A stretch of DNA of 29,177 nt from positions 8,392 through 37,568 of the IMG/VR virus record IMGVR_UViG_3300030108_002614, one strand, 5' to 3'. Of the stretch, positions 1 through 8,452 are shown piece by piece. Position numbers and translations under genes: made by a program. Within the stretch, counting starts at the first letter, position 1. The number at the start of each line of letters is the position of its first letter. A model generated the notes under the pieces. The model saw nothing but the letters and a program-made list of their open reading frames with translations, was not told the origin of the DNA and did no database searches. This DNA is from a virus.

Positions 1-923
1 ATCTCTTTGTTAGATATAGCTCCTTTGGTTTGTGAAACAATACCCATAGTAAAGTTCATAGAAAGTTGATTTAAGGCTGTTTTCATTCCTAAATCAGTTG
101 GGTCAATGTTAAAAAGTTCGCCAAGACCTAACTCTGTAGCAAATTGTCTCATACCCAAAAAAGCTCTTTGTGTAGGTCCAAAATTTTCTGGTCCAAGTTT
201 ATCCGCCAAATAATTTGCATAATCTACTTGTTCTATTGTTGCTTTTGCTGCTATTGCTTTTTCACTATAAGCTTCAACATTCTTTCCTATGTTTTTAATT
301 ATTTCTTCATCAATCGGAGTGACCCCACCTATCTCTTGTCTGATTTGTATAGGCTTAACTTCTTTTCCTTGAAAGTTTGAAATCAAATTATTTATTTCTT
401 CTGCGTTTGCGTTTGTGTCAGCAAGTCTTGTGGTTTGTTTATTGCCATCTGCATCAATATATTCAATCGTGACATAATCTAATTTTTTATTAGCATTTTC
501 AATTACTTTCATGTTGTAATCGTTAAGATACTTTTCTGCTAATCTTTCATCTTCCATAGCTAATTCCATAGCTTTCATAGCCACTTGTTGTCTTTCTTGT
601 CTTGCTGTTTCTTCTCTGCGTCTTGACTCGTCTACTATATTGTTGAAACCAGCAGCTAATCCGGTAAATGCAGAAGCACCTCCGGTGTTAGGAGTTTGCA
701 ATAAACCTTTGCCTAATTGTGATGCAGCCTCATAAATATCCATTGGCTGTTGAGGCTCTATCATTCCGCCTAAGCGGTCTTCATACTTAGCTTTATTGGT
801 ATCGAAATCTTGTTTTTGTTGAATTAATCTTGCTAATTCTTGTAAACCAATATCAGTAGAGTTAGGTGCTCCACCCTCTTTGTAAAACATTTGCTGAGGT
901 ATGTTTTCTCTGCTTATCGTCAT
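1..923 (-). CDS. probable internal/structural virion protein, 3' end beyond window
   Basis: The leftward frame opens at an ATG at 921-923 and stays open to the window edge (307 codons), so the C-terminus is missing. The start overlaps the stop of the upstream gene in an ATGA, which implies translational coupling. The N-terminus begins MTISRENIPQQMFYKEGGAP, an opening style shared with the next gene (a short stretch ending GGAP). Residues about 60-80 are Gly/Ala/Thr-rich, and about 85-130 are rich in E, R, K and Q and probably a charged helix (RRREETARQERQQ). No catalytic motif is visible. Its place at the distal end of the virion block, after two similar low-complexity proteins, suggests an internal or ejected virion protein. 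That role is inferred from position; I do not recognise the family. Confidence 0.7.
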   Translation of the reverse strand, partial: MTISRENIPQQMFYKEGGAPNSTDIGLQELARLIQQKQDFDTNKAKYEDRLGGMIEPQQPMDIYEAASQLGKGLLQTPNTGGASAFTGLAAGFNNIVDESRRREETARQERQQVAMKAMELAMEDERLAEKYLNDYNMKVIENANKKLDYVTIEYIDADGNKQTTRLADTNANAEEINNLISNFQGKEVKPIQIRQEIGGVTPIDEEIIKNIGKNVEAYSEKAIAAKATIEQVDYANYLADKLGPENFGPTQRAFLGMRQFATELGLGELFNIDPTDLGMKTALNQLSMNFTMGIVSQTKGAISNKE

Positions 924-2104
924 ATTCCAAAAATAGGTCCGGGTAATAAATTCAAGTCTAAATTAGTGCTTGAAGGATTAAAAGTTGCATTGCTGCTTGG
1001 AGCTTGCTGTCCAAAAATAGGTCCTACTGCTGTGTTTGGATTAAAAGGCGTAAACATGTTTGTAGGCGTTGGACTGCCAAAAGTTGATGGAACAAAAGCT
1101 GGGCTTGTACTAAGAGCTGGATTATTAAAATCTACATTATAATTTGAAGCCACAGCTGGATAACTTTGAGTTTGAGGAGTTTGAGTTTGAGTGCGAGAGC
1201 CATAGTTATAATTTGTTTGAGCACCGGGCTTTAACAAGCTACCAATACCTCCAAAAGCACTAAGTCCGGTGCCAAGAGCCGCTTGCAAAGCACTTGGTTT
1301 AGGAGCAAAGCCTGTTGTTGTTTGTGTTCTTGAAGTTGGCACAGTCTGTATAAAAGGCAACAACGATTGATACTGCATCAAAGGAGTTTGTTGTCTTTGC
1401 AACGCATTCCTTCTTTGAGCATCTAAAACATTTTGTGCTTGTTGCTGTTGTACTAATCCAGAAGTTAAACCATATTGACCTAAATTCATTAAACTACCAA
1501 CACCAAATCTTTTAGCCTCTTGTTGTCTAGCAAAATCTTGCATGCCTAATCTTTGAGCTTCGCCAAAACCTCTGCTTCTAATTCCGCTAATTGCTTTGCC
1601 CAAACCTCGACCTATGGCTTCTGCTCTATCAACGCCACCGAGCCTAGCTCTTGAGCCAAAAGCAGCTAATCCGCCTCTGCCAATATCTCTAGCTCTTGCA
1701 CGAATATCAGCTAAGTCGCCTTGTTCTAAAATATCGCTTATGGTTTGCTGTACTACAGCATCTTCATAAGGGTCCATAAATTGTTGAGTTCTTCCTTGGT
1801 CGTAAGCTCCATAAGTATCTCTTAATAAACCTAACGACTCTAAGCCTCTGTCAGAAGCAGCTAATTGTTCTGGAGTTAGTTCTGCGACTTGCTCATCAAT
1901 TACTACAGGCTTGCCTTCTTCATCATAAAAAGTTCTTTCTGCGGCTCGCATAACACCGGGTATAAATCCACCTCTACCGCCCAAACCAAAAAATAATTGT
2001 TTGCTTACAGGGTCAAGCTCTCCGGTTAATCTACTAATACCAGATATGTAGGGCATAGGTGCTCCACCGGCTTGCATTTTTATAGGATTAAATTGGCTGG
2101 GCAT
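920..2104 (-). CDS. putative internal virion protein, Gln/Ala-rich, 394 aa
   Basis: ATG start at 2102-2104 lies inside the end of the upstream gene (17-base overlap). The N-terminal part (MPSQFNPIKMQAGGAPMPYI) precedes a region rich in G, R and A (about residues 110-190, e.g. ARDIGRGGLAAFGSRARLGG), then a Gln-rich stretch around 220-245 and a Pro/Asn/Thr-rich tail. The tail holds two copies of GPIFG. Low complexity and position among virion genes suggest a structural or DNA-ejection protein, but no family is recognised. It carries the peptide LSTSPAF, encoded by a 23-base stretch identical to one in the 607-residue gene at the other end of the window. Function unknown; coding status is well supported by length, coupling and codon use. 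Confidence 0.75.
   Translation of the reverse strand: MPSQFNPIKMQAGGAPMPYISGISRLTGELDPVSKQLFFGLGGRGGFIPGVMRAAERTFYDEEGKPVVIDEQVAELTPEQLAASDRGLESLGLLRDTYGAYDQGRTQQFMDPYEDAVVQQTISDILEQGDLADIRARARDIGRGGLAAFGSRARLGGVDRAEAIGRGLGKAISGIRSRGFGEAQRLGMQDFARQQEAKRFGVGSLMNLGQYGLTSGLVQQQQAQNVLDAQRRNALQRQQTPLMQYQSLLPFIQTVPTSRTQTTTGFAPKPSALQAALGTGLSAFGGIGSLLKPGAQTNYNYGSRTQTQTPQTQSYPAVASNYNVDFNNPALSTSPAFVPSTFGSPTPTNMFTPFNPNTAVGPIFGQQAPSSNATFNPSSTNLDLNLLPGPIFGI
1093..1115 (-). repeat. 23-base identity with 28694-28716
   Basis: These 23 bases are identical to 28694-28716. In both places they are in frame and encode LSTSPAF. The copies sit near the C-terminus of the 394-residue virion protein candidate and near the N-terminus of the 607-residue protein. 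Confidence 0.9.
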
Positions 2105-3767
2105 AATTACTAAACTCGCTCATCATTTGATACATTAAATCTGTACCTCGTTCTCTGTCTTCTTCTAAAGAAGGTACCAAAGTAATTATTCCGCCTTCGT
2201 CTTTTTTCATATCAAAAGCTCCAGCTCCTCTTACGCTTTGACCTGTCATTACAAATTCGCCATCACTTAACATAGCAGGAATATTGTCACTTGTTTCTGT
2301 GCCTTCTCCATTAATGTCTCCAGACATTCTTTCAAAATCTTCTAAGGCTACATCTCCGCCTTCGGCAAAAGCCATTACAGGACCGCCATAAGCTTTTCTT
2401 TCAATAGGAGCTCCACCAGATAATTCTGGCAACTCAGGTAATAAACCAAACTCAACAGGATTAGGTTGTTCTTTGCCCATTCTCCTAGCTATCTCTGCTT
2501 CTATATTGTATCTGCCCAATGAATCAAATTGAGTTAGTGGAGTCATTGGTACTCCATAATCTTTTTTGGTTTCATCGTAAGCTTTTTTAGCAAGGAATGC
2601 AGCAGGTAAACCAGCAGCCAAAAGACCGCCAATACCAAGTCCGCCACCTAAGCCTCCACCTAAACCGCCTTGTTGTCCACCGCCCATTAGACTTCCTAGA
2701 CCGCCACCGCCACCGCCTAATCCTAAAAGACTGCCTAGACCGCCACCGCCACCGCCTAAACTTCCAAGACCTTTCATAGCACCAGAAATTTTTGCTCCAG
2801 CACCTTTAAGAGCTGGCAACAAACCGCCAGAGCCTTTAATAGCAGAAGCTGTAAGACCTAATTTACCTAAAGCAGAACCAGCACCAAAACCGCTTAGTGC
2901 ACCGAGAGCAGCTCCTTTTAATCCTTTACCGGCTAATAAATTTCCGCCAGCACCAACCAAAGCTGGAAGTAATCCTACTGATAAGCCACCTGTAAATGGA
3001 GCTGCTATTAGTCCTGCATAAGGTGCTACTTTCTTAACAACCTTTTTTATGCTTTTAAACAAACCAAATTCTTCTAATCCTGTGTTCGGGTTTAAAGATG
3101 CAATTCCGACACCAGCAATACGACTTGCTGGGTCTACGCCAGCCATTGTCATTCTTTCTTCTAAAATGTCAGCTAATATTGGGTCATTCTCTAAAACATC
3201 TGGAGGAATTACAACGTCTCCGGGTTCTAAATGTGCAAGCTCAGTGTCTGGACCTCTTCCCATTTGGGATAAAGCTTCCGCTTCTGGCATTACCATTACT
3301 TCGTCAAATTCTGTGCCGGTTGCATCGTACATTGGCTCTAAGCCAAGTCTTTGTCTCAAGTCCATTAAATCTAAACCGCCTTCACCTTCAAACTGATAGT
3401 CTCTGCCATCAATATCTACATCATAATTTCTTCTTTCTCTATCTAATTTTCTCGATAACTCCATGCCTTCAATATCTCTTGGAGACATTCTTTCTGCTGG
3501 GCTTGCTAAAGAGCCTCCTAATGCCTCAATTTGTTCCATGAGTTGCATAGCTCCCACTCTATCTGTATCAGGATTTTCTCGTCTTATATCTGGCAAGAGT
3601 TTCATTCCTTCTTGCCTTGGAGGTATGAGCCCATCACGTCTAATGTCTGGCATAAGTTGCATTCCTTTGTCTGAGGCTATATAAGGCGGTTCTCTACGAA
3701 TAGGTTGATTAACTTTACCAACACTTTCGGCAAAATTTTCTATTCTTTGTCTTAATCTTTCGTTCAT
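2088..3767 (-). CDS. putative internal/ejected virion protein with Gly-rich hydrophobic core, 559 aa
   Basis: ATG at 3765-3767, four bases after the upstream stop. Residues 1-110 are polar and contain degenerate repeats of the type MxLxPDIRR. A segment HLEPGDVVIPPDVLENDP (about 180-200) and the following SLNPNTGLEEFGLFK are features I associate with marine podovirus virion proteins. Then comes a long Ala/Gly/Leu-rich hydrophobic region (about 240-390) with two GGGGGGLGSL runs, suited to membrane insertion. The C-terminal part contains SDNIPAMLSDGEFVMTG, a motif seen in many uncultured marine phage structural proteins. An ejected or tape-measure-like role is inferred from composition and place. 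A 26-base direct repeat encodes the Gly runs. Confidence 0.75.
   Translation of the reverse strand: MNERLRQRIENFAESVGKVNQPIRREPPYIASDKGMQLMPDIRRDGLIPPRQEGMKLLPDIRRENPDTDRVGAMQLMEQIEALGGSLASPAERMSPRDIEGMELSRKLDRERRNYDVDIDGRDYQFEGEGGLDLMDLRQRLGLEPMYDATGTEFDEVMVMPEAEALSQMGRGPDTELAHLEPGDVVIPPDVLENDPILADILEERMTMAGVDPASRIAGVGIASLNPNTGLEEFGLFKSIKKVVKKVAPYAGLIAAPFTGGLSVGLLPALVGAGGNLLAGKGLKGAALGALSGFGAGSALGKLGLTASAIKGSGGLLPALKGAGAKISGAMKGLGSLGGGGGGLGSLLGLGGGGGGLGSLMGGGQQGGLGGGLGGGLGIGGLLAAGLPAAFLAKKAYDETKKDYGVPMTPLTQFDSLGRYNIEAEIARRMGKEQPNPVEFGLLPELPELSGGAPIERKAYGGPVMAFAEGGDVALEDFERMSGDINGEGTETSDNIPAMLSDGEFVMTGQSVRGAGAFDMKKDEGGIITLVPSLEEDRERGTDLMYQMMSEFSNYAQPI
2695..2759 (-). repeat. 26-base direct repeat encoding Gly runs
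   Basis: Two copies of the same 26 bases (2695-2720 and 2734-2759), offset by 39 bases (13 codons), lie in frame in the 559-residue gene and encode the two GGGGGG-L-G-S-L blocks. The in-frame offset points to expansion by slippage or unequal recombination. Confidence 0.85.
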
Positions 3768-3771
3768 GTCA

Positions 3772-4080
3772 TTAACTTGTAGTGACGCTTACTGCACCTA
3801 AGCTTATTGTACCACTAATTCCAGAAGTTAAAGCTTCAGATGAGTATAAATTTCTTAGTCTAGTGCCATCAAAAGCTTGATGTATTGCGTTTGTAGTATT
3901 AAAAATTATTGCTCCTGTAGCAAAATTTAAAACCTCAACCTCTGCTTGTGTAAAAGATGGTATTTTTTCTGGGTCTACAGCAGATAAGTTTATTTCTAAA
4001 ATTCTTACCAATCTGTTAAATAATTCTGGAGTGACTTCATTAGCTGCTATAGGCAAATTGGTTTCTAATATTTTAGACAT
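3772..4080 (-). CDS. small virion-block protein, 102 aa, unknown role
   Basis: ATG at 4078-4080 overlaps the upstream stop by one base (TAATG). The protein is MSKILETNLPIAANEVTPEL..., with a helical N-terminal half (about 15-55) and a C-terminal part with FNTTNAIHQAFDGTRLRNLY. That resembles the short beta motif (NTT...Q...DGT) common in phage fibre or spike proteins. It sits between the gp10-like stabilisation protein and the internal-protein candidates in a coupled string, so a small tail or structural role is likely. No membrane segment or signal peptide is seen. Function remains unassigned. Confidence 0.7.
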   Translation of the reverse strand: MSKILETNLPIAANEVTPELFNRLVRILEINLSAVDPEKIPSFTQAEVEVLNFATGAIIFNTTNAIHQAFDGTRLRNLYSSEALTSGISGTISLGAVSVTTS

Positions 4081-5990
4081 TACCTACGCCCTGATGGGTT
4101 TACATCTAATCTTGTAGCTCCTAATCTCCATTTAAAATCTTTTTGTCTTGCTGTTGGCGACAAATCATCGTCAGACTCAAAACGTAAAACAAATTGTCTA
4201 CCTCTTGTTCTGACATCATTTCTTGATGTTGTGTTCTCTATTTGAGAAGTAGAGTCAGTAGTAAGACTGTCGCCCGGACTATTTCTTTTTTTCAAAACAA
4301 CATTAATTGCAGGATTAGGAGATGTGCCTAAATCTGATAAAAAGTTTATGTCTGGAATAATTTTTTTTATAAAAGCAAATTGTTCGCCATCGGCTACATC
4401 AAAATCTCCGGACTCAATAAAAACATTTGACATTGGGCTTTCATCATCGTTTGAACCGCTTTCATGGTCATACAAAAAATTATTAGAGCTTACTATGCCA
4501 GAAGCTATAGGATTAGAATTATCGTAATCATCTAACCAAGCGTATCTTGTTAGAGAGCCAAGGCTCCAAACATTTTCTTCGTAGTTATAAATAACATATT
4601 TAGAAATTTCTCCACTGCCTTCTGAGAGCGATGGATAAAAAAACCACACTTCTGAAAATTGAGCGTTCAATCCGGCATAACATTTATAGGCTTGAGACAC
4701 ATCTAAGTCATCAAAAACATGGTTTTGTAATGTACAAGGTATTTTGTTTACCACACCATTGTAAATGTAAAACCCAGATTGACTCATAAAAAACACGCCA
4801 CCACTAGAATTTACAAAACCTTTTGGAGAAATTAAACCAACACCTTCGTTGATTAAATTCAATGAGAAAGTAAGAGGTGGACCAATAAACTGCATACTAT
4901 AAATAGCTGTGTCTGTCCAAATGACAACTTCTTGTCTAGTTTTTGTACCAGCAATAATTTCAGAACCACTTGAAAGCCTTAAACTTCCAGCTGTATTAGT
5001 AGTTTTTGGTTCAAACTCTAATAAATTTTCTTGGTCAGAAAAAGCAATGAACATGGCATCTGCTTGACCTGTTCTTGCTGTGCCAGCATCGTTTAAAGTG
5101 TCAGCTCCCAAAACAATTAAGTGTCTATCAGTTTCAGAAGTTAAAACTTGTAAACCTTTAGTAGGAACTAAATTTGCACCAGAAGTAGTTGATAAATCTA
5201 CAGCTCTAGCATTTAAACCATCTGACTCAACCCATCTGTATATGCTTCCAGCTCTAGGATTTATAATTAAGTCTTCGCCATAGTTGTCATGTGACCAAAG
5301 CCTTAATTGATTACTTGCTGATAAAGAAGAGGTGCTACCAAAAGTTCCTTCTCCCCAGCCATTTACACTCCAACCTGTTCCAGACAAAAAAGTATCTGTG
5401 CCAATATTTAATTGATACTTTCCAACTACACTTGAGCCGCCATTGCCAGAGTCGTTTGCATTTGCTGTGACTGTAGAGCCGCTGGTATCTTTAGCTGTAA
5501 TAGTGTATGAATTAACAGAAGCAATAGTTGCTATTTCATATTCTTGATTTAAAACAGCAGCGGTAATATTTCCGCTTCCACCTAAAGCGGCAGCTCCGCT
5601 AAAAGTCACAAAATCTCCTGCGGCAGCACCATGATTTGTGTCTGTCACAGTTAAAGTCGAAGAGCCATTACTTGCCGCAAAAGTGACATCTCCCGCAGCT
5701 GTTGTTAGCCTTAAAGGAGTAATATCGTTGTAAGCATTTCCTTCTTTTATATAATATTTTGTTGTAGTGCCAATACCTAAATATTTAGTACCTTCAACAG
5801 AAGTCCATGCAATTAAAGCTCTAGCTTTTCCCAAAAAACTATTTGCTGAGTTTTTAATCCAGCCGCCTATTTTTTCTACTTTGTTTTTTCTAAACCTTAT
5901 AAAATTACCATCAACCCAGCCGCTTTCGTTAGAAAGTTCTGTTTCTTCTTTGTTGATACCAGCTTTAAAATTGAATTTTGTAAGAGCCAT
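4080..5990 (-). CDS. P22 gp10-like packaged-DNA stabilisation / tail hub protein
   Basis: 636 residues opening with MALTKFNFKAGINKEETELS and continuing with GWVDGNFIRFRKNKVEKIGG. This opening is typical of a family of podovirus structural proteins related to the P22 gp10 stabilisation factor, which plugs the portal-adaptor channel and anchors tail parts. The rest is beta-rich, with Gly/Ser/Thr repeats around 120-190 that look like an Ig-like insertion, and short aromatic segments expected of a propeller-type fold. The start has no Shine-Dalgarno; a small hairpin ends six bases before the ATG. It lies downstream of two adaptor-like genes, consistent with connector assembly. Assignment to the gp10-like group is from family knowledge and layout; structural protein status is firmer than the exact role. 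Confidence 0.7.
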   Translation of the reverse strand: MALTKFNFKAGINKEETELSNESGWVDGNFIRFRKNKVEKIGGWIKNSANSFLGKARALIAWTSVEGTKYLGIGTTTKYYIKEGNAYNDITPLRLTTAAGDVTFAASNGSSTLTVTDTNHGAAAGDFVTFSGAAALGGSGNITAAVLNQEYEIATIASVNSYTITAKDTSGSTVTANANDSGNGGSSVVGKYQLNIGTDTFLSGTGWSVNGWGEGTFGSTSSLSASNQLRLWSHDNYGEDLIINPRAGSIYRWVESDGLNARAVDLSTTSGANLVPTKGLQVLTSETDRHLIVLGADTLNDAGTARTGQADAMFIAFSDQENLLEFEPKTTNTAGSLRLSSGSEIIAGTKTRQEVVIWTDTAIYSMQFIGPPLTFSLNLINEGVGLISPKGFVNSSGGVFFMSQSGFYIYNGVVNKIPCTLQNHVFDDLDVSQAYKCYAGLNAQFSEVWFFYPSLSEGSGEISKYVIYNYEENVWSLGSLTRYAWLDDYDNSNPIASGIVSSNNFLYDHESGSNDDESPMSNVFIESGDFDVADGEQFAFIKKIIPDINFLSDLGTSPNPAINVVLKKRNSPGDSLTTDSTSQIENTTSRNDVRTRGRQFVLRFESDDDLSPTARQKDFKWRLGATRLDVNPSGRR

Positions 5991-5995
5991 AAAAA

Positions 5996-6019
5996 TAAAC
6001 TTCTAAAATAAGAAGTTTA
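5996..6019 (-). promoter_or_regulatory. AT-rich hairpin before the gp10-like gene
   Basis: Perfect 9-base stem (TAAACTTCT / AGAAGTTTA) with a 6-base loop. Read leftward it is followed by ATTTTT and then the ATG of the gp10-like gene. It could be a weak intrinsic terminator or attenuator, or a stem that shapes translation of the SD-less start. Confidence 0.4.
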
Positions 6020-6036
6020 ACACAATAACCTAAAAC

Positions 6037-6465
6037 TTAGGCTAGTCTAATTATTGCACCTGTCGCTGTAGGTGCAGGGAATACAACAGTAAAATCTCCA
6101 GCAGTTGATGTTTTATCTCCGCCAAAGTCTATTGCACAAACAGCTTTATCAGATTGAGTGTCGTTATAAATTAAACAACCTCTAGCTGTGACTGTAGCTG
6201 TTCCAAAAGTCAAATCTGCAAAATCACAAACTGCTGTAGTTCCTGACGTTGATGGAGTCACACTAGTTAAAGCAGCTCCTCCAGCAGTATAATTTGTTCC
6301 GGAAGCTTGTCCTGTTGTCACATAGGCTGTTGTGCCAGCACCTAAAGTAGCACTACTTGTATATAAAGCTAATTTAAAACTATTACCAGAACTAGCAGTA
6401 AAATTATGAGTTCCGACTAAAAGCTCTTGTTTAAAACTTGTAGCTATTGCTGATGTTATTGCCAT
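6037..6465 (-). CDS. small beta-rich virion protein (decoration/tail-associated), 142 aa
   Basis: I place the start at the ATG at 6463-6465 (MAITSAIATSFKQELLVG) because AAGGAGC lies just upstream. A longer frame to 6501 would overlap the upstream gene without an SD. The protein is Thr/Ser/Gly/Ala-rich and predicted beta, with segments such as FKLALYTSSATLGAGTTAY and a C-terminal FGGDKTSTAGDFTVVFPAP. Very similar proteins recur in marine podovirus-like genomes as unnamed virion proteins. A decoration or tail-associated role is inferred from composition and from its place between connector genes. Confidence 0.75.
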   Translation of the reverse strand: MAITSAIATSFKQELLVGTHNFTASSGNSFKLALYTSSATLGAGTTAYVTTGQASGTNYTAGGAALTSVTPSTSGTTAVCDFADLTFGTATVTARGCLIYNDTQSDKAVCAIDFGGDKTSTAGDFTVVFPAPTATGAIIRLA

Positions 6466-6466
6466 A

Positions 6467-6751
6467 TCAAAGCTCCTTAATAATTTTAGCCATGTCTTCA
6501 TGACCTTGTTTTCTGAGTAAGTTTACCACAGTTGTTCTATCCGAAGATATACTGTTTTTTATGGTCATAAGAATTACAGTATAAACATGATTGCGAAAAG
6601 CGTAAGCTTGTTGTTTTACATGCTCTGGAGCATTTTCAGAAATTTCACATATTTTTTTAGTTGCTTGCTCTGCCCAAAACTCCGGAGCATGACCACGATT
6701 TTGAGTTGTATGGACACTAATTTTTCCTAATTCAAAAAGAGAGTCTGACAT
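6467..6751 (-). CDS. small helical conserved phage protein, 94 aa
   Basis: ATG at 6749-6751 overlaps the upstream stop (TAATG), with AAGGA just ahead. The protein is all-helical in character: RGHAPEFWAEQATKKICEIS, then SDRTTVVNLLRKQGHEDMAKII. I recognise this layout (RGHxPEFWAE near the N-terminus, SDRTT...QGHxDMA near the C-terminus) as a conserved small protein of marine phage virion blocks, but it has no assigned function. The stop is one base from the next start, so the gene is coupled to the beta-rich protein that follows. Confidence 0.75.
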   Translation of the reverse strand: MSDSLFELGKISVHTTQNRGHAPEFWAEQATKKICEISENAPEHVKQQAYAFRNHVYTVILMTIKNSISSDRTTVVNLLRKQGHEDMAKIIKEL

Positions 6752-7470
6752 TATCCTTTATAAGGTTCTGGCGGTGTTTCTTCTTCTATGACAGCTATAT
6801 TTTCTTTTTTTAAAACATCTCTTATTTTGCTATTAGGCTCTATTACCCATTGATTGTTATGCGGTACTGCAACTATCGGGTCAGCTAATCTATGATAGCC
6901 ATAAAGTCTTTCTTTTAAAGGAACACTTGCATCAAGCAGAGAACTTCTTGGGCTAACACCAATCATCATGCCGCCTTCCATTACTTTTGAGCACCAAAAT
7001 TCTACACATGCTCTGCCAGCCTCTGCAAAGTGCATGTCGCCTTTATAAGAAAAATCTATACCATACAATTCTAATGTGCCTACTTCATGATAGTAAGCAA
7101 AAGCAATGGCATAAGCCACTGTATTATTAAAATAAGCACTTTTTGTATAATTACAAACTGCTTCTATTGGATATAATTCAGCACTTGGAACTCTGTCGTC
7201 TAGTTCGCAAGTGTAAACAGGCACAGATAAATCAGGCAAAACTCTTCTCATTACATGAGTTTGCTTGCCTGCATCTTCGCTGTCTAAAAATCTACTTGGT
7301 GGGTCCATCATAAAAACTCTACTGCAATTAAACACACCGCAAGCAGAATTTATACCCCAAACTTCATCCCATTCTTTGCTGTTTTCAGCACCGATTACAA
7401 AATCTATTTGTGATATACCAAGCCCTAGTAAGGCAACTCTTGCACCTTTTAAACTTTCAATTTTTTGCAT
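6751..7470 (-). CDS. Rossmann-like DUF115/MptE- or GT42-sialyltransferase-like protein, 239 aa
   Basis: ATG at 7468-7470 overlaps the upstream stop (TAATG) and has GGAG eight bases ahead. The N-terminus has a nucleotide-binding type strand-loop (VALLGLGISQIDF, residues 12-24), then DEVWGINSA (35-43). The later block YFNNTVAYAIAFAYYH (113-128) leads into LELYGIDFSY (133-142) and HFAEAGRACVEFW (147-159). The order GxGxS, then N-aa, then a helix followed by a Y/SGIDF strand, parallels DUF115/MptE-like and CstII-type sialyltransferase folds. A nucleotide-sugar or nucleotide-dependent activity is therefore possible but unproven. It is unusual to find such an enzyme-like fold among adaptor genes, though I associate homologues with marine phage virion blocks. 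Confidence 0.6.
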   Translation of the reverse strand: MQKIESLKGARVALLGLGISQIDFVIGAENSKEWDEVWGINSACGVFNCSRVFMMDPPSRFLDSEDAGKQTHVMRRVLPDLSVPVYTCELDDRVPSAELYPIEAVCNYTKSAYFNNTVAYAIAFAYYHEVGTLELYGIDFSYKGDMHFAEAGRACVEFWCSKVMEGGMMIGVSPRSSLLDASVPLKERLYGYHRLADPIVAVPHNNQWVIEPNSKIRDVLKKENIAVIEEETPPEPYKG

Positions 7471-8117
7471 TAAGATACTCCAATCCGAAGACTGTCGTAT
7501 CTGTATTCATCTTTAACTTTTCTACCTTCCGAAAGATTTTTCATTCTAGCAACAGCCTCTTTAAATCTCGTTTCAAATGTAGCAATAACATCTGGAGACT
7601 CTTTAAGGAATATTGCTCCTTCTGCAAGACAGCCGCTAAGTAAAGCGTCTGGATAATCTTTTGAAAGAGTTGTTTGTCCACTATCACTACCATCTGCCAA
7701 CGAATTTGGTTTAAATAAGTAGTGTAATTCTATACTAAAGTTTGCATTTGGAACAGGCGTAATCGTAAAAGACTCGTCTGAAAAAATAGCATAATATTTT
7801 GGTGTGCCTGTCACTGTAGTGTCTGGAGAATATTCTTTTAAAAAAGAAGCATGTTTAAAATCTAAGTATGTATAAACATTACTTGAAATTATAGCCAAAC
7901 TCATAGGTGCAAAAAAATCACTAGGCGTAGCTAAAAACCTACTTCCAGAAGATAAAGTTCCTGTGACATTTTTTCTTTGTTCCGGGAGCTGTACAAATTC
8001 AAAAATTCTATCTTCTGCTGATTTAATAATGTTATCTAAATTATTTACAAAAGTAGTTTCGCTTGACTCTAAATAATCTTGTATTGCTGTTTTTAATGTT
8101 GCCTTAGTGAAACTCAT
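7470..8117 (-). CDS. phage head-tail adaptor-like protein, 215 aa
   Basis: ATG at 8115-8117, no SD; a TATAAT lies seven bases upstream. The N-terminal part (TKATLKTAIQDYLE...NLDNIIKSAEDRIF) has the helical layout of phage adaptor/tail-tubular-A-type proteins. A beta segment (residues about 50-140, with the ATPSDFFAPMSLAI patch typical of the family) is followed by a C-terminal helix (FETRFKEAVARMKNLSEG). Such proteins dock under the portal ring and join it to the tail. A second adaptor-like gene lies two genes upstream, as in related marine phages. Exact subfamily uncertain. Confidence 0.65.
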   Translation of the reverse strand: MSFTKATLKTAIQDYLESSETTFVNNLDNIIKSAEDRIFEFVQLPEQRKNVTGTLSSGSRFLATPSDFFAPMSLAIISSNVYTYLDFKHASFLKEYSPDTTVTGTPKYYAIFSDESFTITPVPNANFSIELHYLFKPNSLADGSDSGQTTLSKDYPDALLSGCLAEGAIFLKESPDVIATFETRFKEAVARMKNLSEGRKVKDEYRYDSLRIGVS

Positions 8118-8137
8118 AATAAAGATTATACAACAGT

Positions 8138-8452
8138 TTAAGTTGTAATTTGTATTGTGCCCAAACCGCTTGTCACAGCAAAAGTAGTTAGTTCTTTTCC
8201 AAGTTTTCCTTTGCCTGTATTTGTATAAACAGAAAAAAAGTTATTATCATCACTTAAATCAGGTCTTGCATTTTTTAATGCTTGTGCGTCCACTACTACA
8301 GGTCGTCTATCTAATTGTGGATGTTTTGGGTCAAATTGGTCTGGTCCAACCATTAGACCATCCCAAGTCATTCTCATATCTTTTAATTTATATCTAAAAC
8401 CAGATACATCACAAATTCCATAAGCGTTTTTATTGCTGGCAAATTTGCTCAT
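8138..8452 (-). CDS. conserved small phage protein, 104 aa
   Basis: ATG at 8450-8452 overlaps the upstream stop in ATGA. It opens MSKFASNKNAYGICDVSGFR and continues with YKLKDMRMTWDGLMVGPDQF and DPKHPQLDRRPVV. I recognise this as a conserved, unnamed protein of marine phage virion blocks. The single Cys in the CDVSGFRY patch is too little for a zinc site on its own. Its place between two adaptor-like genes suggests a connector or tail component. No membrane segment. Confidence 0.7.
   Translation of the reverse strand: MSKFASNKNAYGICDVSGFRYKLKDMRMTWDGLMVGPDQFDPKHPQLDRRPVVVDAQALKNARPDLSDDNNFFSVYTNTGKGKLGKELTTFAVTSGLGTIQITT

Noticed and set aside
891-1142. 83-codon rightward frame near the left end
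   Set aside because: Antisense to two coupled leftward genes, with repetitive content explained by the real reading frame.
3098-3541. 147-codon rightward frame inside the 559-residue gene
   Set aside because: Leu/His-rich composition typical of an antisense shadow, no SD, and overlapped by a coupled leftward gene.
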